NCBI GenBank assembly: GCA_900770055.1
Contig: CAAGJD010000120.1
Span: forward strand, 1-6,682
Reading direction: 5' to 3'
DNA length: 6,682 nt
DNA from: Acholeplasmatales bacterium
Lineage (GTDB): Bacteria > Bacillota_I > Bacilli_A > Acholeplasmatales > Anaeroplasmataceae
Shown here: in pieces, positions 1 to 5,607 of the stretch
Layout of the letters: the number at the start of each line of letters is the position of its first letter
Numbering within the stretch: the stretch's first letter is position 1
Translations under genes and position numbers: made by a program
The notes under the pieces: generated by a model
Told to the model about the DNA's origin: nothing
Databases searched by the model: none
The model's input: the letters and a program-made list of their open reading frames with translations, nothing else

Positions 1-392
1 CTACTGATGTTTATGAAATTAATATGGAAACTATTTCACCAAAGGTAAATATTAATAATACTAATGTAGGAGGACCATCAGGAGGCTTACTTCAAACATT
101 ATCAATTTATAATAGATTATTACCTGAGGACTTAACACATGGCTTAAAAATTGCAGGTACTGGTACAATTTCTTATGATGGTAAGGTTGGTTTAATTGGT
201 GGAATTAAAGAAAAAATACCAACAGCCATTGATGATGGTATTGATGTATTCTTTTGTGCTAGTGGTAATTATGAGGATGCTTTAGAATCCTATAATTCCT
301 TACCAAATAGATCAAGTATGAAGCTAATTAAGATTGAAACCTTCTATGATGCATTAAATTATTTATTGGAGGGATATAAAAATGATTTCTAA
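1..392 (+). CDS. PDZ/S16 (YlbL/SepM-like) serine protease, C-terminal part, 5' truncated
   Basis: This is the C-terminal end of a Lon-type (S16) peptidase domain. The reading frame is open from base 3 at the window edge, so the true start and the expected N-terminal membrane helix and PDZ domain lie upstream; the Met at 24 is internal. The motif GGPSGGLLQTLSIYN carries the catalytic Ser (codon 78-80) and GLIGGIKEKI carries the catalytic Lys (codon 213-215), 45 residues later; the family uses a Ser-Lys dyad with this spacing. GLKIAGTGTISYDGKVG between them is the conserved S16 core. Lack of any AAA+ region and the short tail favour a YlbL/SepM/DdcP-type membrane-anchored protease over Lon itself. 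Such proteins cleave extracytoplasmic peptides or proteins in Bacillota; the substrate here is unknown. Its stop lies inside the next gene (11-nt overlap), implying translational coupling. Confidence 0.85.
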   Translation, partial: TDVYEINMETISPKVNINNTNVGGPSGGLLQTLSIYNRLLPEDLTHGLKIAGTGTISYDGKVGLIGGIKEKIPTAIDDGIDVFFCASGNYEDALESYNSLPNRSSMKLIKIETFYDALNYLLEGYKNDF

Positions 393-744
393 TGAAAAGC
401 CAAGCTATAATTCTGTAACAGAGGAAATAGAAGCACTTAATATCCCATTTAAAGAAAAGCTACTTGCTTTTTTTACAGCAATATTATTTGCAATTATAAT
501 TCTTATTGGACCAATGACAATTATCATTAATTTATTCATTTTTAAGGATTTAAGAAGTCTTTTAGGACTATCTATAGAAATACTTTTAATTTTATTAGTA
601 TTTCTAACAGAATTCTTCTATTATAAAGGAATTACAAAAAATCAAGTAAAGCATCTAAATCAAATACTTACAGTTGATACAATGCATTTTACAGCAGTAA
701 TTTTATCAATTGGTCTTATATTATCATATATGGGGGTATTTTAA
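382..744 (+). CDS. Small three-helix membrane protein, unknown function
   Basis: A 120-residue hydrophobic protein that I do not recognise. About 27 polar N-terminal residues are followed by three likely membrane helices at roughly residues 28-53, 59-81 and 101-118, with a short basic/polar loop (KGITKNQVKHLNQ) between helices two and three. No catalytic motif is visible. The ATG is supported by a GGAGGG ribosome site at 368-373, 8 nt upstream, placed inside the end of the upstream protease gene. Its TAA overlaps the ATG of lspA by one base (TAATG). Being sandwiched and probably translationally coupled between a membrane protease and signal peptidase II suggests an envelope role, but that is inference from position only. 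Base composition resembles the neighbours. Confidence 0.75.
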   Translation: MISNEKPSYNSVTEEIEALNIPFKEKLLAFFTAILFAIIILIGPMTIIINLFIFKDLRSLLGLSIEILLILLVFLTEFFYYKGITKNQVKHLNQILTVDTMHFTAVILSIGLILSYMGVF

Positions 745-1265
745 TGGCTATAACTGGAATTTTATTTGTATTATTTTATCTTTTAGACCAGGTATCTAAA
801 TATTTATCTGAAATATATATAAAAAATACAATTGTAGTAATACCAGGATTTTTGGAATTAACTAAGGTTTATAATACAGGTGCAGCCTGGAGTATGCTTG
901 AAAATAGAACCTGGCTTTTAGCAATTATTAGTCTTATAGCATCAATTGTAATAGGCTATTTCGTGTTTAAAAATGATTGGAAAAAAGAAAAGCTTAAATC
1001 ATTTTCTATCACAATGGCTTGGGCTGGCTGCTTTGCTAATTTCTTTGATAGAATAATATCAATCATTCCTCCTTTTAATGAAACTAGAGAAGGAGTAGTT
1101 GATATGATTATTTTTAAGCCATTTGATTATATTTGTGAGTTTTTCCATTTAGGCACAACAGTATTTAATGTTGCTGATATGTTTTTAGTTATTGGATTAA
1201 TATTATTTTCAATTGATTATATTTTCTTATCTGAAAAAAGGAAGGAAAAAAATGCAAACAATTAA
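744..1265 (+). CDS. lspA: Signal peptidase II (prolipoprotein signal peptidase)
   Basis: LspA is an integral membrane aspartyl peptidase that removes the signal peptide from diacylglyceryl-prolipoproteins just before the lipid-modified Cys. The 173-residue protein shows the family blocks in order: LLDQVSKYL (residues 13-21), VYNTGAAWSML (42-52), CFANFFDRI (96-104), VVDM (118-121) and FNVADMFLVIG (141-151). The catalytic aspartates should be D120 and D145. Four hydrophobic helices are expected (about 1-19, 57-76, 88-105, 140-162) with a basic tail. Two loops look longer than usual: 18 residues from the DR Asp to D120, against about 10 in well-studied homologues, and 25 from D120 to D145, against about 19. 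The ATG overlaps the previous stop by one base and has a GGGGG ribosome site at 732-736. The lipoprotein encoded at 4387-5385 is a likely substrate. Confidence 0.95.
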   Translation: MAITGILFVLFYLLDQVSKYLSEIYIKNTIVVIPGFLELTKVYNTGAAWSMLENRTWLLAIISLIASIVIGYFVFKNDWKKEKLKSFSITMAWAGCFANFFDRIISIIPPFNETREGVVDMIIFKPFDYICEFFHLGTTVFNVADMFLVIGLILFSIDYIFLSEKRKEKNANN

Positions 1266-2151
1266 AATTACAAATGACTACGTAAATATGAGACTTGATA
1301 AGGCCTTAGCCCTATTATTACCTGATAAAACAAGATCATATTTAATGAAAATGATAGAAGAGGAAAAAATATTATTAAATGGGAAACCATTTAAAGTATC
1401 AACTAAAGCCTCACTTGGTGATGAAATCACTATTTTAGATATTGAACCTAAATCACTTGATTTAGAAAAAGAAAATTTAAATCTTGATATTGTATATGAA
1501 GATAGTGATGTTATTGTAGTAAATAAACCAAAAGGTATGGTTGTTCATCCTGGAGCAGGTAATTATGAGAGAACACTTGTTAATGGACTTTTATATGAGG
1601 TTGATGATTTAGCAGAAATTAATGGTGTTGTAAGACCTGGAATTGTTCATAGAATTGATAAGGATACAACAGGACTACTAATGGTAGCTAAAAATGATAA
1701 AGCCTCATTATCATTAACAGAACAGCTTAAGGCTCATACCTGCAAAAGAAAATATCATGCCTTAGTTTATGGTGTTATAAATGAAAATAAGGGAAGAATT
1801 AACGCACCTATTGGTAGAAGTAAGGATGATAGAAAAAAGATGGCTGTTGTAAAGGATGGAAAGCCAAGCATTACTAATTTTACTGTATTAAAAAGATTTA
1901 AAGAATTCACCTATATTGAATGTCAGCTTGAAACTGGTAGAACTCATCAAATTAGAGTTCATTTAGAATACATAGGGCATCCTTTAGTTGGAGATACTAC
2001 ATATGGTAGAAAAAGAAAAATCATTGGAGATCAAGGGCAATTTCTACATGCTAAAACAATTGGCTTTTATCATCCTACCACTAATGAGTGGCTTGAATTT
2101 GATTCAGAATTACCAGAATATTTCCTAGAATTTATGAAAAAACTAGATTAG
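1252..2151 (+). CDS. RluD-family 23S rRNA pseudouridine synthase with S4 domain (YlyB-like)
   Basis: This enzyme isomerises uridines to pseudouridine in RNA, by family most likely in 23S rRNA; the exact site cannot be read from sequence. From the ATG at 1252 it has 299 residues, typical for the family. An S4 RNA-binding domain spans about residues 12-60 (MRLDKALALLLP...LLNGKPFKVSTKASLGDEI). The catalytic domain follows, with NKPKGMVVHPG (91-101), GIVHRIDKDTTGLLMVAKN (130-148; catalytic Asp is D136 in HRID) and the late ETGRTHQIRVHL block (227-238). A TTG 39 nt further upstream is in frame, but the ATG at 1252 is preferred because AGGAAGG at 1239-1245 sits 6 nt before it and the S4 domain starts right after. 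It overlaps the lspA end by 14 nt. An lspA-rluD pair is a known arrangement in Bacillota (lspA-ylyB in Bacillus subtilis). It ends with TAG. Confidence 0.93.
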   Translation: MQTIKITNDYVNMRLDKALALLLPDKTRSYLMKMIEEEKILLNGKPFKVSTKASLGDEITILDIEPKSLDLEKENLNLDIVYEDSDVIVVNKPKGMVVHPGAGNYERTLVNGLLYEVDDLAEINGVVRPGIVHRIDKDTTGLLMVAKNDKASLSLTEQLKAHTCKRKYHALVYGVINENKGRINAPIGRSKDDRKKMAVVKDGKPSITNFTVLKRFKEFTYIECQLETGRTHQIRVHLEYIGHPLVGDTTYGRKRKIIGDQGQFLHAKTIGFYHPTTNEWLEFDSELPEYFLEFMKKLD

Positions 2152-2171
2152 CAGAAAAGGGCTGATTAATT

Positions 2172-3515
2172 ATGTTACAAAGCATTATAAATGGTATTAA
2201 AAAAACGAATATAGAAATATATATAGCAATTATTTCTTTACTATCCTTACTTGGATGGATAATCTCATATAATGCTTTTGTTACATTAGCATTAATTTTG
2301 GTTTTTATCCTAATATATGTAAAAAAGAATCCATTATATTTTATATTAGGATTAATTACTATAATATTTTCCTATAATACTAAATATAGTTTTGATTTCC
2401 CAATTGAGGTTGCAATATTTTCAACCTTATTGTTAATATATTTGATGTATATAATATATAAAAATATTAAAAAAGCTACAATTGATCCGACAATGATATT
2501 TTTAATAGTCGCATCAATATTATCATTTGTTACGATTATTTGGAATAATTCTATTTTATTAGAACATCCAATGCTATTTATTATTATTTTTGCTTGGCCT
2601 TTATATTTATTATTATATATTGCTTTTAAAGTAATTATGAAAAAAGATAGTATTCATTATGTATTATTGATTCTAAAATATTTAGGCTTATTATTATCAT
2701 TAGAAGTACTTTATAGTGCCTTTACTGGTCAAAATTCAAATTTTTTAATGTGTGATTATAATTTAGGCTGGGGTGTATGTAATGAAGCAGGAATCCTCCT
2801 TTGTTTTTTAGCTCCAATAGTTGCATATTTATTTATTAAAACAAAAAATTCATATTTAAAGCTTTTCAATCTATTTATATTATTTTTAATGGCCTTTGCT
2901 ATAATTGCTACTGGAAGTAGAGGTTCTTATTTATTTGGAGGTATTGAAGCAATTGCGATATTTATTATAATATTAATTTATTCAAGAAGAAGGCTTCTTA
3001 TTTCTTCAATTGTTATTACAGGACTTGTAACTGCAGTTACAATAATATTTATTACAACGGGTCTTCAATTTAAGGATTTTATTGCAAATGCTTTTTATAA
3101 TGGATTTGATGACTCTGGTAGATTTACACTTTGGCGTTTAGGCTTAAGCATATGGGATAATAATTTTCTAACAAATGTATTTGGTTCTGGAATGGTATCA
3201 TATTTTTCAAAAGGAGAATTGCCTTTTTATGAACCAAATGTCTATATAGTATATCATTCATCATTTATTCAAATATTAGTTACTTTTGGTACATTGGGTT
3301 TATTTTTAGGATTTATCCACCAGGTGCATAAATATTTTATGCTGTTAAATATTGATAAATGTCTTGCGTTATTTATTTTTGTAGGTTACATAACAGTTGA
3401 GGTGTATGGTCTTATTGATAATACATATGGTATGTATTATTTTATGCCATTGTTGTTTATACTTATGGTATCGATAGAAAAAAATGGCAAAGACAAATCA
3501 CTAATCCTATTTTAG
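2172..3515 (+). CDS. O-antigen ligase/polymerase-like (Wzy/WaaL) membrane protein
   Basis: A 447-residue polytopic protein with about 12-14 predicted helices and one large external loop around residues 297-362, the architecture of the Wzy_C/O-antigen ligase family (glycan polymerases and ligases using lipid-linked donors). Family signatures are visible: ATGSRGSYL (246-254), SGRFTLWRLGLSIWDNNFL (315-333) followed by VFGSG, and YHSSFIQILVTFGTLGLFLG (361-380). R250, R317 and H362 lie where the functional Arg and His residues of WaaL-like proteins fall. In a Gram-positive-type cell the likely job is polymerising or transferring a surface glycan (capsule, wall polymer or glycolipid), but the substrate is unknown and no glycosyltransferase gene is in view. 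The ATG is 20 nt after the rluD stop, with an AAAAGGG ribosome site at 2155-2161. The gene is richer in ATA/TTA codons than its neighbours, as expected for a very hydrophobic protein. Confidence 0.8.
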   Translation: MLQSIINGIKKTNIEIYIAIISLLSLLGWIISYNAFVTLALILVFILIYVKKNPLYFILGLITIIFSYNTKYSFDFPIEVAIFSTLLLIYLMYIIYKNIKKATIDPTMIFLIVASILSFVTIIWNNSILLEHPMLFIIIFAWPLYLLLYIAFKVIMKKDSIHYVLLILKYLGLLLSLEVLYSAFTGQNSNFLMCDYNLGWGVCNEAGILLCFLAPIVAYLFIKTKNSYLKLFNLFILFLMAFAIIATGSRGSYLFGGIEAIAIFIIILIYSRRRLLISSIVITGLVTAVTIIFITTGLQFKDFIANAFYNGFDDSGRFTLWRLGLSIWDNNFLTNVFGSGMVSYFSKGELPFYEPNVYIVYHSSFIQILVTFGTLGLFLGFIHQVHKYFMLLNIDKCLALFIFVGYITVEVYGLIDNTYGMYYFMPLLFILMVSIEKNGKDKSLILF

Positions 3516-3526
3516 GAGGGATAATC

Positions 3527-4375
3527 TTGGATTTATGGATTTTATATAGTGATTCATTCGATAATAATATTGAAAATCCTGCAACAAGAATGCTTAATGA
3601 AGCAAATAAATTTAATATTAAAGCAGAATTATTATTTTATCCATATTTTAAAATTGAAGATGATTTTCTTTATTATAAAGATAATTTAGTTTTAGAATAT
3701 CCTAAAATTGTTTTTATGAGAGGACAAGCTCATGAGCTTGTTAGTTTTTTAGAAAAGAAGGGTGTCAAGTCTATTAATAGCTCATACACTATTAAAGCCT
3801 GTCGTGATAAATTAATAACACATCAAATAGTTGAATCTCTTGGGATACCTCAAATTAAAACACTAAAGGCAAGTGATTATAGCTTTATTGAAGCAAAGGA
3901 TGCTTTAGGATTACCATTTATTTTAAAATATCGAAGTGGTTGTCAGGGTATAGGAATCTATATTATTAATAATTTAGATGAATATAATAACATTACTAAG
4001 GATCTAAATTTAGAGGATTATTTACTACAAGAATATATTAAGGAATCCTATGGAAAGGATTTAAGAATATATATTTGTGGTAATGAAGCTATTGGTGCTG
4101 TAAAAAGAGAAAATGATAATGATTTTAAATCTAATTTAGCTCAAGGTGGCTTAAGCTATCATTATGAGCTAACAGAAGAATTAATAAAAAACTCCTTATT
4201 AATTTGTAAGGAGCTTAAGGGTGATATTATTAGTGTTGATTATGTTTTCAGCAAAAATGGCTTATTATTTTGCGAGGCTAATACTAATGCTGGCTTTGCC
4301 TCATTTAATTATTTAGGCTATCCTATGCGTCAAATATTTATGAAATATATTAAATGTTTATTAGAGCTCCATTAA
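3527..4375 (+). CDS. RimK-like ATP-grasp ligase, substrate unknown
   Basis: A 282-residue ATP-grasp enzyme of the RimK/LysX/CphA-like group, which activates a carboxylate as acyl phosphate and joins it to an amine, often an amino acid. An N-terminal pre-grasp domain (about 1-95) leads to ACRDKLITHQIVESLGIPQI (91-110), then FILKYRSGCQGIGIYII (131-147; K134 should bind ATP and the glycine-rich loop covers it), LLQEYIKESYGKDLRIYICG (166-185), AVKRENDNDFKSNLAQGG (191-208) and SVDYVFSKNGLLFCEANTN (236-254). D238, E250 and N252 are the expected metal ligands, so the enzyme looks active. The start is a TTG at 3527, chosen because AGGAGGG (3514-3520) lies 6 nt upstream and no in-frame ATG occurs until residue 22. 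It follows the Wzy-like gene by 11 nt, so the two are probably co-translated. Family members modify ribosomal protein S6, LysW-type carriers, peptides or coenzyme F420; none of these can be assigned here. Confidence 0.88.
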   Translation: MDLWILYSDSFDNNIENPATRMLNEANKFNIKAELLFYPYFKIEDDFLYYKDNLVLEYPKIVFMRGQAHELVSFLEKKGVKSINSSYTIKACRDKLITHQIVESLGIPQIKTLKASDYSFIEAKDALGLPFILKYRSGCQGIGIYIINNLDEYNNITKDLNLEDYLLQEYIKESYGKDLRIYICGNEAIGAVKRENDNDFKSNLAQGGLSYHYELTEELIKNSLLICKELKGDIISVDYVFSKNGLLFCEANTNAGFASFNYLGYPMRQIFMKYIKCLLELH

Positions 4376-4391
4376 TTTGGAGCCTTTTAAA
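4366..4391 (+). terminator. Probable Rho-independent terminator ending the + strand gene string
   Basis: GCTCCA (4366-4371) and TGGAGC (4378-4383) form a 6-bp stem with a 6-nt loop, followed by CTTTTAAATTT. The stop codon of the ATP-grasp gene (4373-4375) lies in the loop. The T-run sits on the + strand side only; on the - strand no T-run follows, so it serves the + strand genes best, although the stem also lies just past the end of the convergent lipoprotein gene. The stem is short and the T-run is broken, hence moderate confidence. Confidence 0.6.
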
Positions 4392-5385
4392 TTTGAGCTT
4401 CTTGGATAAATTCTTTAACTTTTTCAATAGGTATAGCGTAAGCATATAAAAATTCACCATTTTTAGTTGTTGATGATGCAAAGTTAATTCCAACTAGTTC
4501 TAAATTTGTGTTAATAATTGGTCCACCAGATGAACCATTTGTGATAGGAGCACTATGAGTTATTACTTCAAATTCAACATCTGAGATATCCTTAGATTCT
4601 AAAATTGGCTCAAAAACTATGTTTTTAAGATATTTACCATAAGTAAGACAATTATCTTGACCACTAGGAGAGCCTAAAGAAATAATAGTCTCATTATTGT
4701 GAGGCTGACTATCAGCAAACTTAATAACTGCTAATTGGATATTTGAATCTTTTTTAAATTTAACTAAAGCTAAATCATAGGTATTAAGATTATATAATAA
4801 AGTTGCAGCGTATTCATTTTCATAACAATCCTTAACTGTATATGATGATTGAATGTAACCATCAGGCTTTGCGATAACATGATTATTTGTTAAAGCGTAA
4901 TAATATGTATCATCCTCATTAATTATTACACCACTACCTATTTTAAGGTATGTAGAAGAATTAAAGCCTATTGTTTTAAAACTACATTCTAGCTTAACAC
5001 TATAAACCATATATTTTAAAGAAATATCATTAGTTAAAGAAATATAATCAATATCATATTTTGCATATAATGTTAAATCAGTATTTAGCTTAGTGTTAAA
5101 ATTAAATTCATTATTTAATTCAAAATCAGTACACCAACACAAAAACTTTTGATATTTATTAACACTTGGCTCTAGGCAATAAGCCTTTTTATTTTTAGTT
5201 TCTTGAGTTTTGATAATTCCATTATCACAAATATAGGTTACTAAATATTCATCCTTTGAGACTACAGATGCATTCATTGAATTTGTAGTATTATCATCTT
5301 TATTAAATAAATTAAAATCATTACAGCTTGTTAAAGATAAAATAAAAACTAAAATTAATAGCAGTTTTACTACTTTTTTACGCAT
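4387..5385 (-). CDS. Lipoprotein with InlB/Flg_new-type repeat and trypsin-like serine protease domain
   Basis: A 332-residue surface-anchored protease. The N terminus has KK charges, a hydrophobic stretch and a lipobox LTSC, giving a lipidated Cys21 and anchoring outside the membrane; lspA in this window would process it. A low-complexity Asp/Asn/Ser linker follows. Residues about 46-110 resemble one Listeria-Bacteroides (InlB B-repeat, Flg_new) beta-grasp unit: EYLVTYICDNG, then FLCWCTDFELNNEFNFNT and DLTLYAKY at its end. The protease domain (about 118-332) has GSGVIINEDDTYYYALTNNHVI with catalytic H169, NTYDLALVKF with D204, and TNGSSGGPIIN with S286, a full HtrA/trypsin-type triad; LGSPSG (237-242) is also typical. 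No C-terminal PDZ domain is present, unlike HtrA. The ATG has AAGGA (5395-5399 on this strand) 9 nt upstream. It is convergent with the ATP-grasp gene and transcribed alone from the promoter at 5409-5439. Substrates are unknown. Confidence 0.88.
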   Translation of the reverse strand: MRKKVVKLLLILVFILSLTSCNDFNLFNKDDNTTNSMNASVVSKDEYLVTYICDNGIIKTQETKNKKAYCLEPSVNKYQKFLCWCTDFELNNEFNFNTKLNTDLTLYAKYDIDYISLTNDISLKYMVYSVKLECSFKTIGFNSSTYLKIGSGVIINEDDTYYYALTNNHVIAKPDGYIQSSYTVKDCYENEYAATLLYNLNTYDLALVKFKKDSNIQLAVIKFADSQPHNNETIISLGSPSGQDNCLTYGKYLKNIVFEPILESKDISDVEFEVITHSAPITNGSSGGPIINTNLELVGINFASSTTKNGEFLYAYAIPIEKVKEFIQEAQI

Positions 5386-5408
5386 ATAATCACATCCTTA
5401 ATGCTTTT

Positions 5409-5439
5409 ATTATAGCATAAAATACTATAAATATTTCAA
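5409..5439 (-). promoter_or_regulatory. Extended -10 promoter of the lipoprotein protease gene
   Basis: Reading the - strand, TGCTATAAT gives a perfect -10 (5409-5414) with the extended TGn element (TG at 5416-5417). TTGAAA at 5434-5439 is a good -35 with a longish 19-bp spacer, which the extended -10 could compensate. Transcription would begin near 5402, leaving a leader of about 17 nt that contains the ribosome site. A 5-bp inverted repeat (ATGCT 5401-5405, AGCAT 5414-5418) flanks the -10 and could be a small operator, though it is short. Confidence 0.65.
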
Positions 5440-5498
5440 TAAATGAATTAATCATTAAAAAGTTCGATAAAATATTTCTTTTTTTGAATGTTATACAT

Positions 5499-5512
5499 TG
5501 AAATCGTTTTCT
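5499..5512 (+). promoter_or_regulatory. cre-like / LacI-family operator candidate
   Basis: TGAAATCGTTTTCT matches the catabolite-responsive element consensus TGWAANCGNTNWCA at every position except the last, and its core GAAATCGTTTTC is the near-palindrome typical of LacI-family operators with a central CG. It sits in the divergent intergenic region, centred about 76 bp before the inferred hisZ start of transcription and about 104 bp before that of the protease gene. The sequence match is seen; binding by CcpA or another LacI-family regulator is inferred. Confidence 0.45.
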
Positions 5513-5514
5513 AG

Positions 5515-5551
5515 TTCTATTATTGTTCGAAGTCTAAAGAAAATAGTAGAA
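5515..5551. repeat. Inverted repeat upstream of hisZ promoter
   Basis: TTCTATTATT (5515-5524) can pair with AATAGTAGAA (5542-5551) over 10 positions, with nine Watson-Crick pairs and one G-T. The 17-nt spacer contains the palindrome TTCGAA (5526-5531). The right arm covers the place where the -35 of the hisZ promoter should lie, so a dimeric repressor site is plausible. As an RNA hairpin it is AT-rich with a long loop, and the following TTTTATTTATG is only weakly terminator-like. Confidence 0.4.
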
Positions 5552-5575
5552 TTTTATTTATGTTTGTGGTATAAT
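5547..5575 (+). promoter_or_regulatory. Extended -10 promoter of the hisZ-like gene
   Basis: TATAAT at 5570-5575 is a perfect -10 and is preceded by TGG (5567-5569), making an extended -10. The hexamer 17 bp upstream, TAGAAT at 5547-5552, is a poor -35, which is common when the extended element is present. The transcript would begin near 5582 with a leader of about 26 nt, too short for a T-box or attenuator, so control would have to act at the promoter. Confidence 0.65.
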
Positions 5576-5607
5576 TTTTTTAAATATTTTGATTTGAGGG
5601 GATAATC

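Noticed and set aside
24..26. ATG at 24 as the true start of the first gene
   Set aside because: The frame is open upstream to the window edge and the S16 domain would be cut in its middle; no ribosome site is present.
1213..1251. A TTG start giving the pseudouridine synthase 13 extra residues
   Set aside because: No ribosome site precedes the TTG, while the ATG at 1252 has AGGAAGG 6 nt upstream and begins right before the S4 domain.
3527..4375. Naming the ATP-grasp gene rimK (ribosomal protein S6 modification)
   Set aside because: The fold and metal ligands fit a broad family; nothing in the sequence or context points to S6.
5498..5526. Second + strand promoter, TTGAAA with 17-bp spacer and TATTGT
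   Set aside because: The -10 is poor, and the perfect extended -10 at 5567-5575 is closer to the gene. It could still act as a minor start, which would transcribe the inverted repeat.
5400..5607. T-box or riboswitch before the histidine gene
   Set aside because: The region lacks the conserved TGGNACC-type T-box sequence, and the inferred leader is only about 26 nt.
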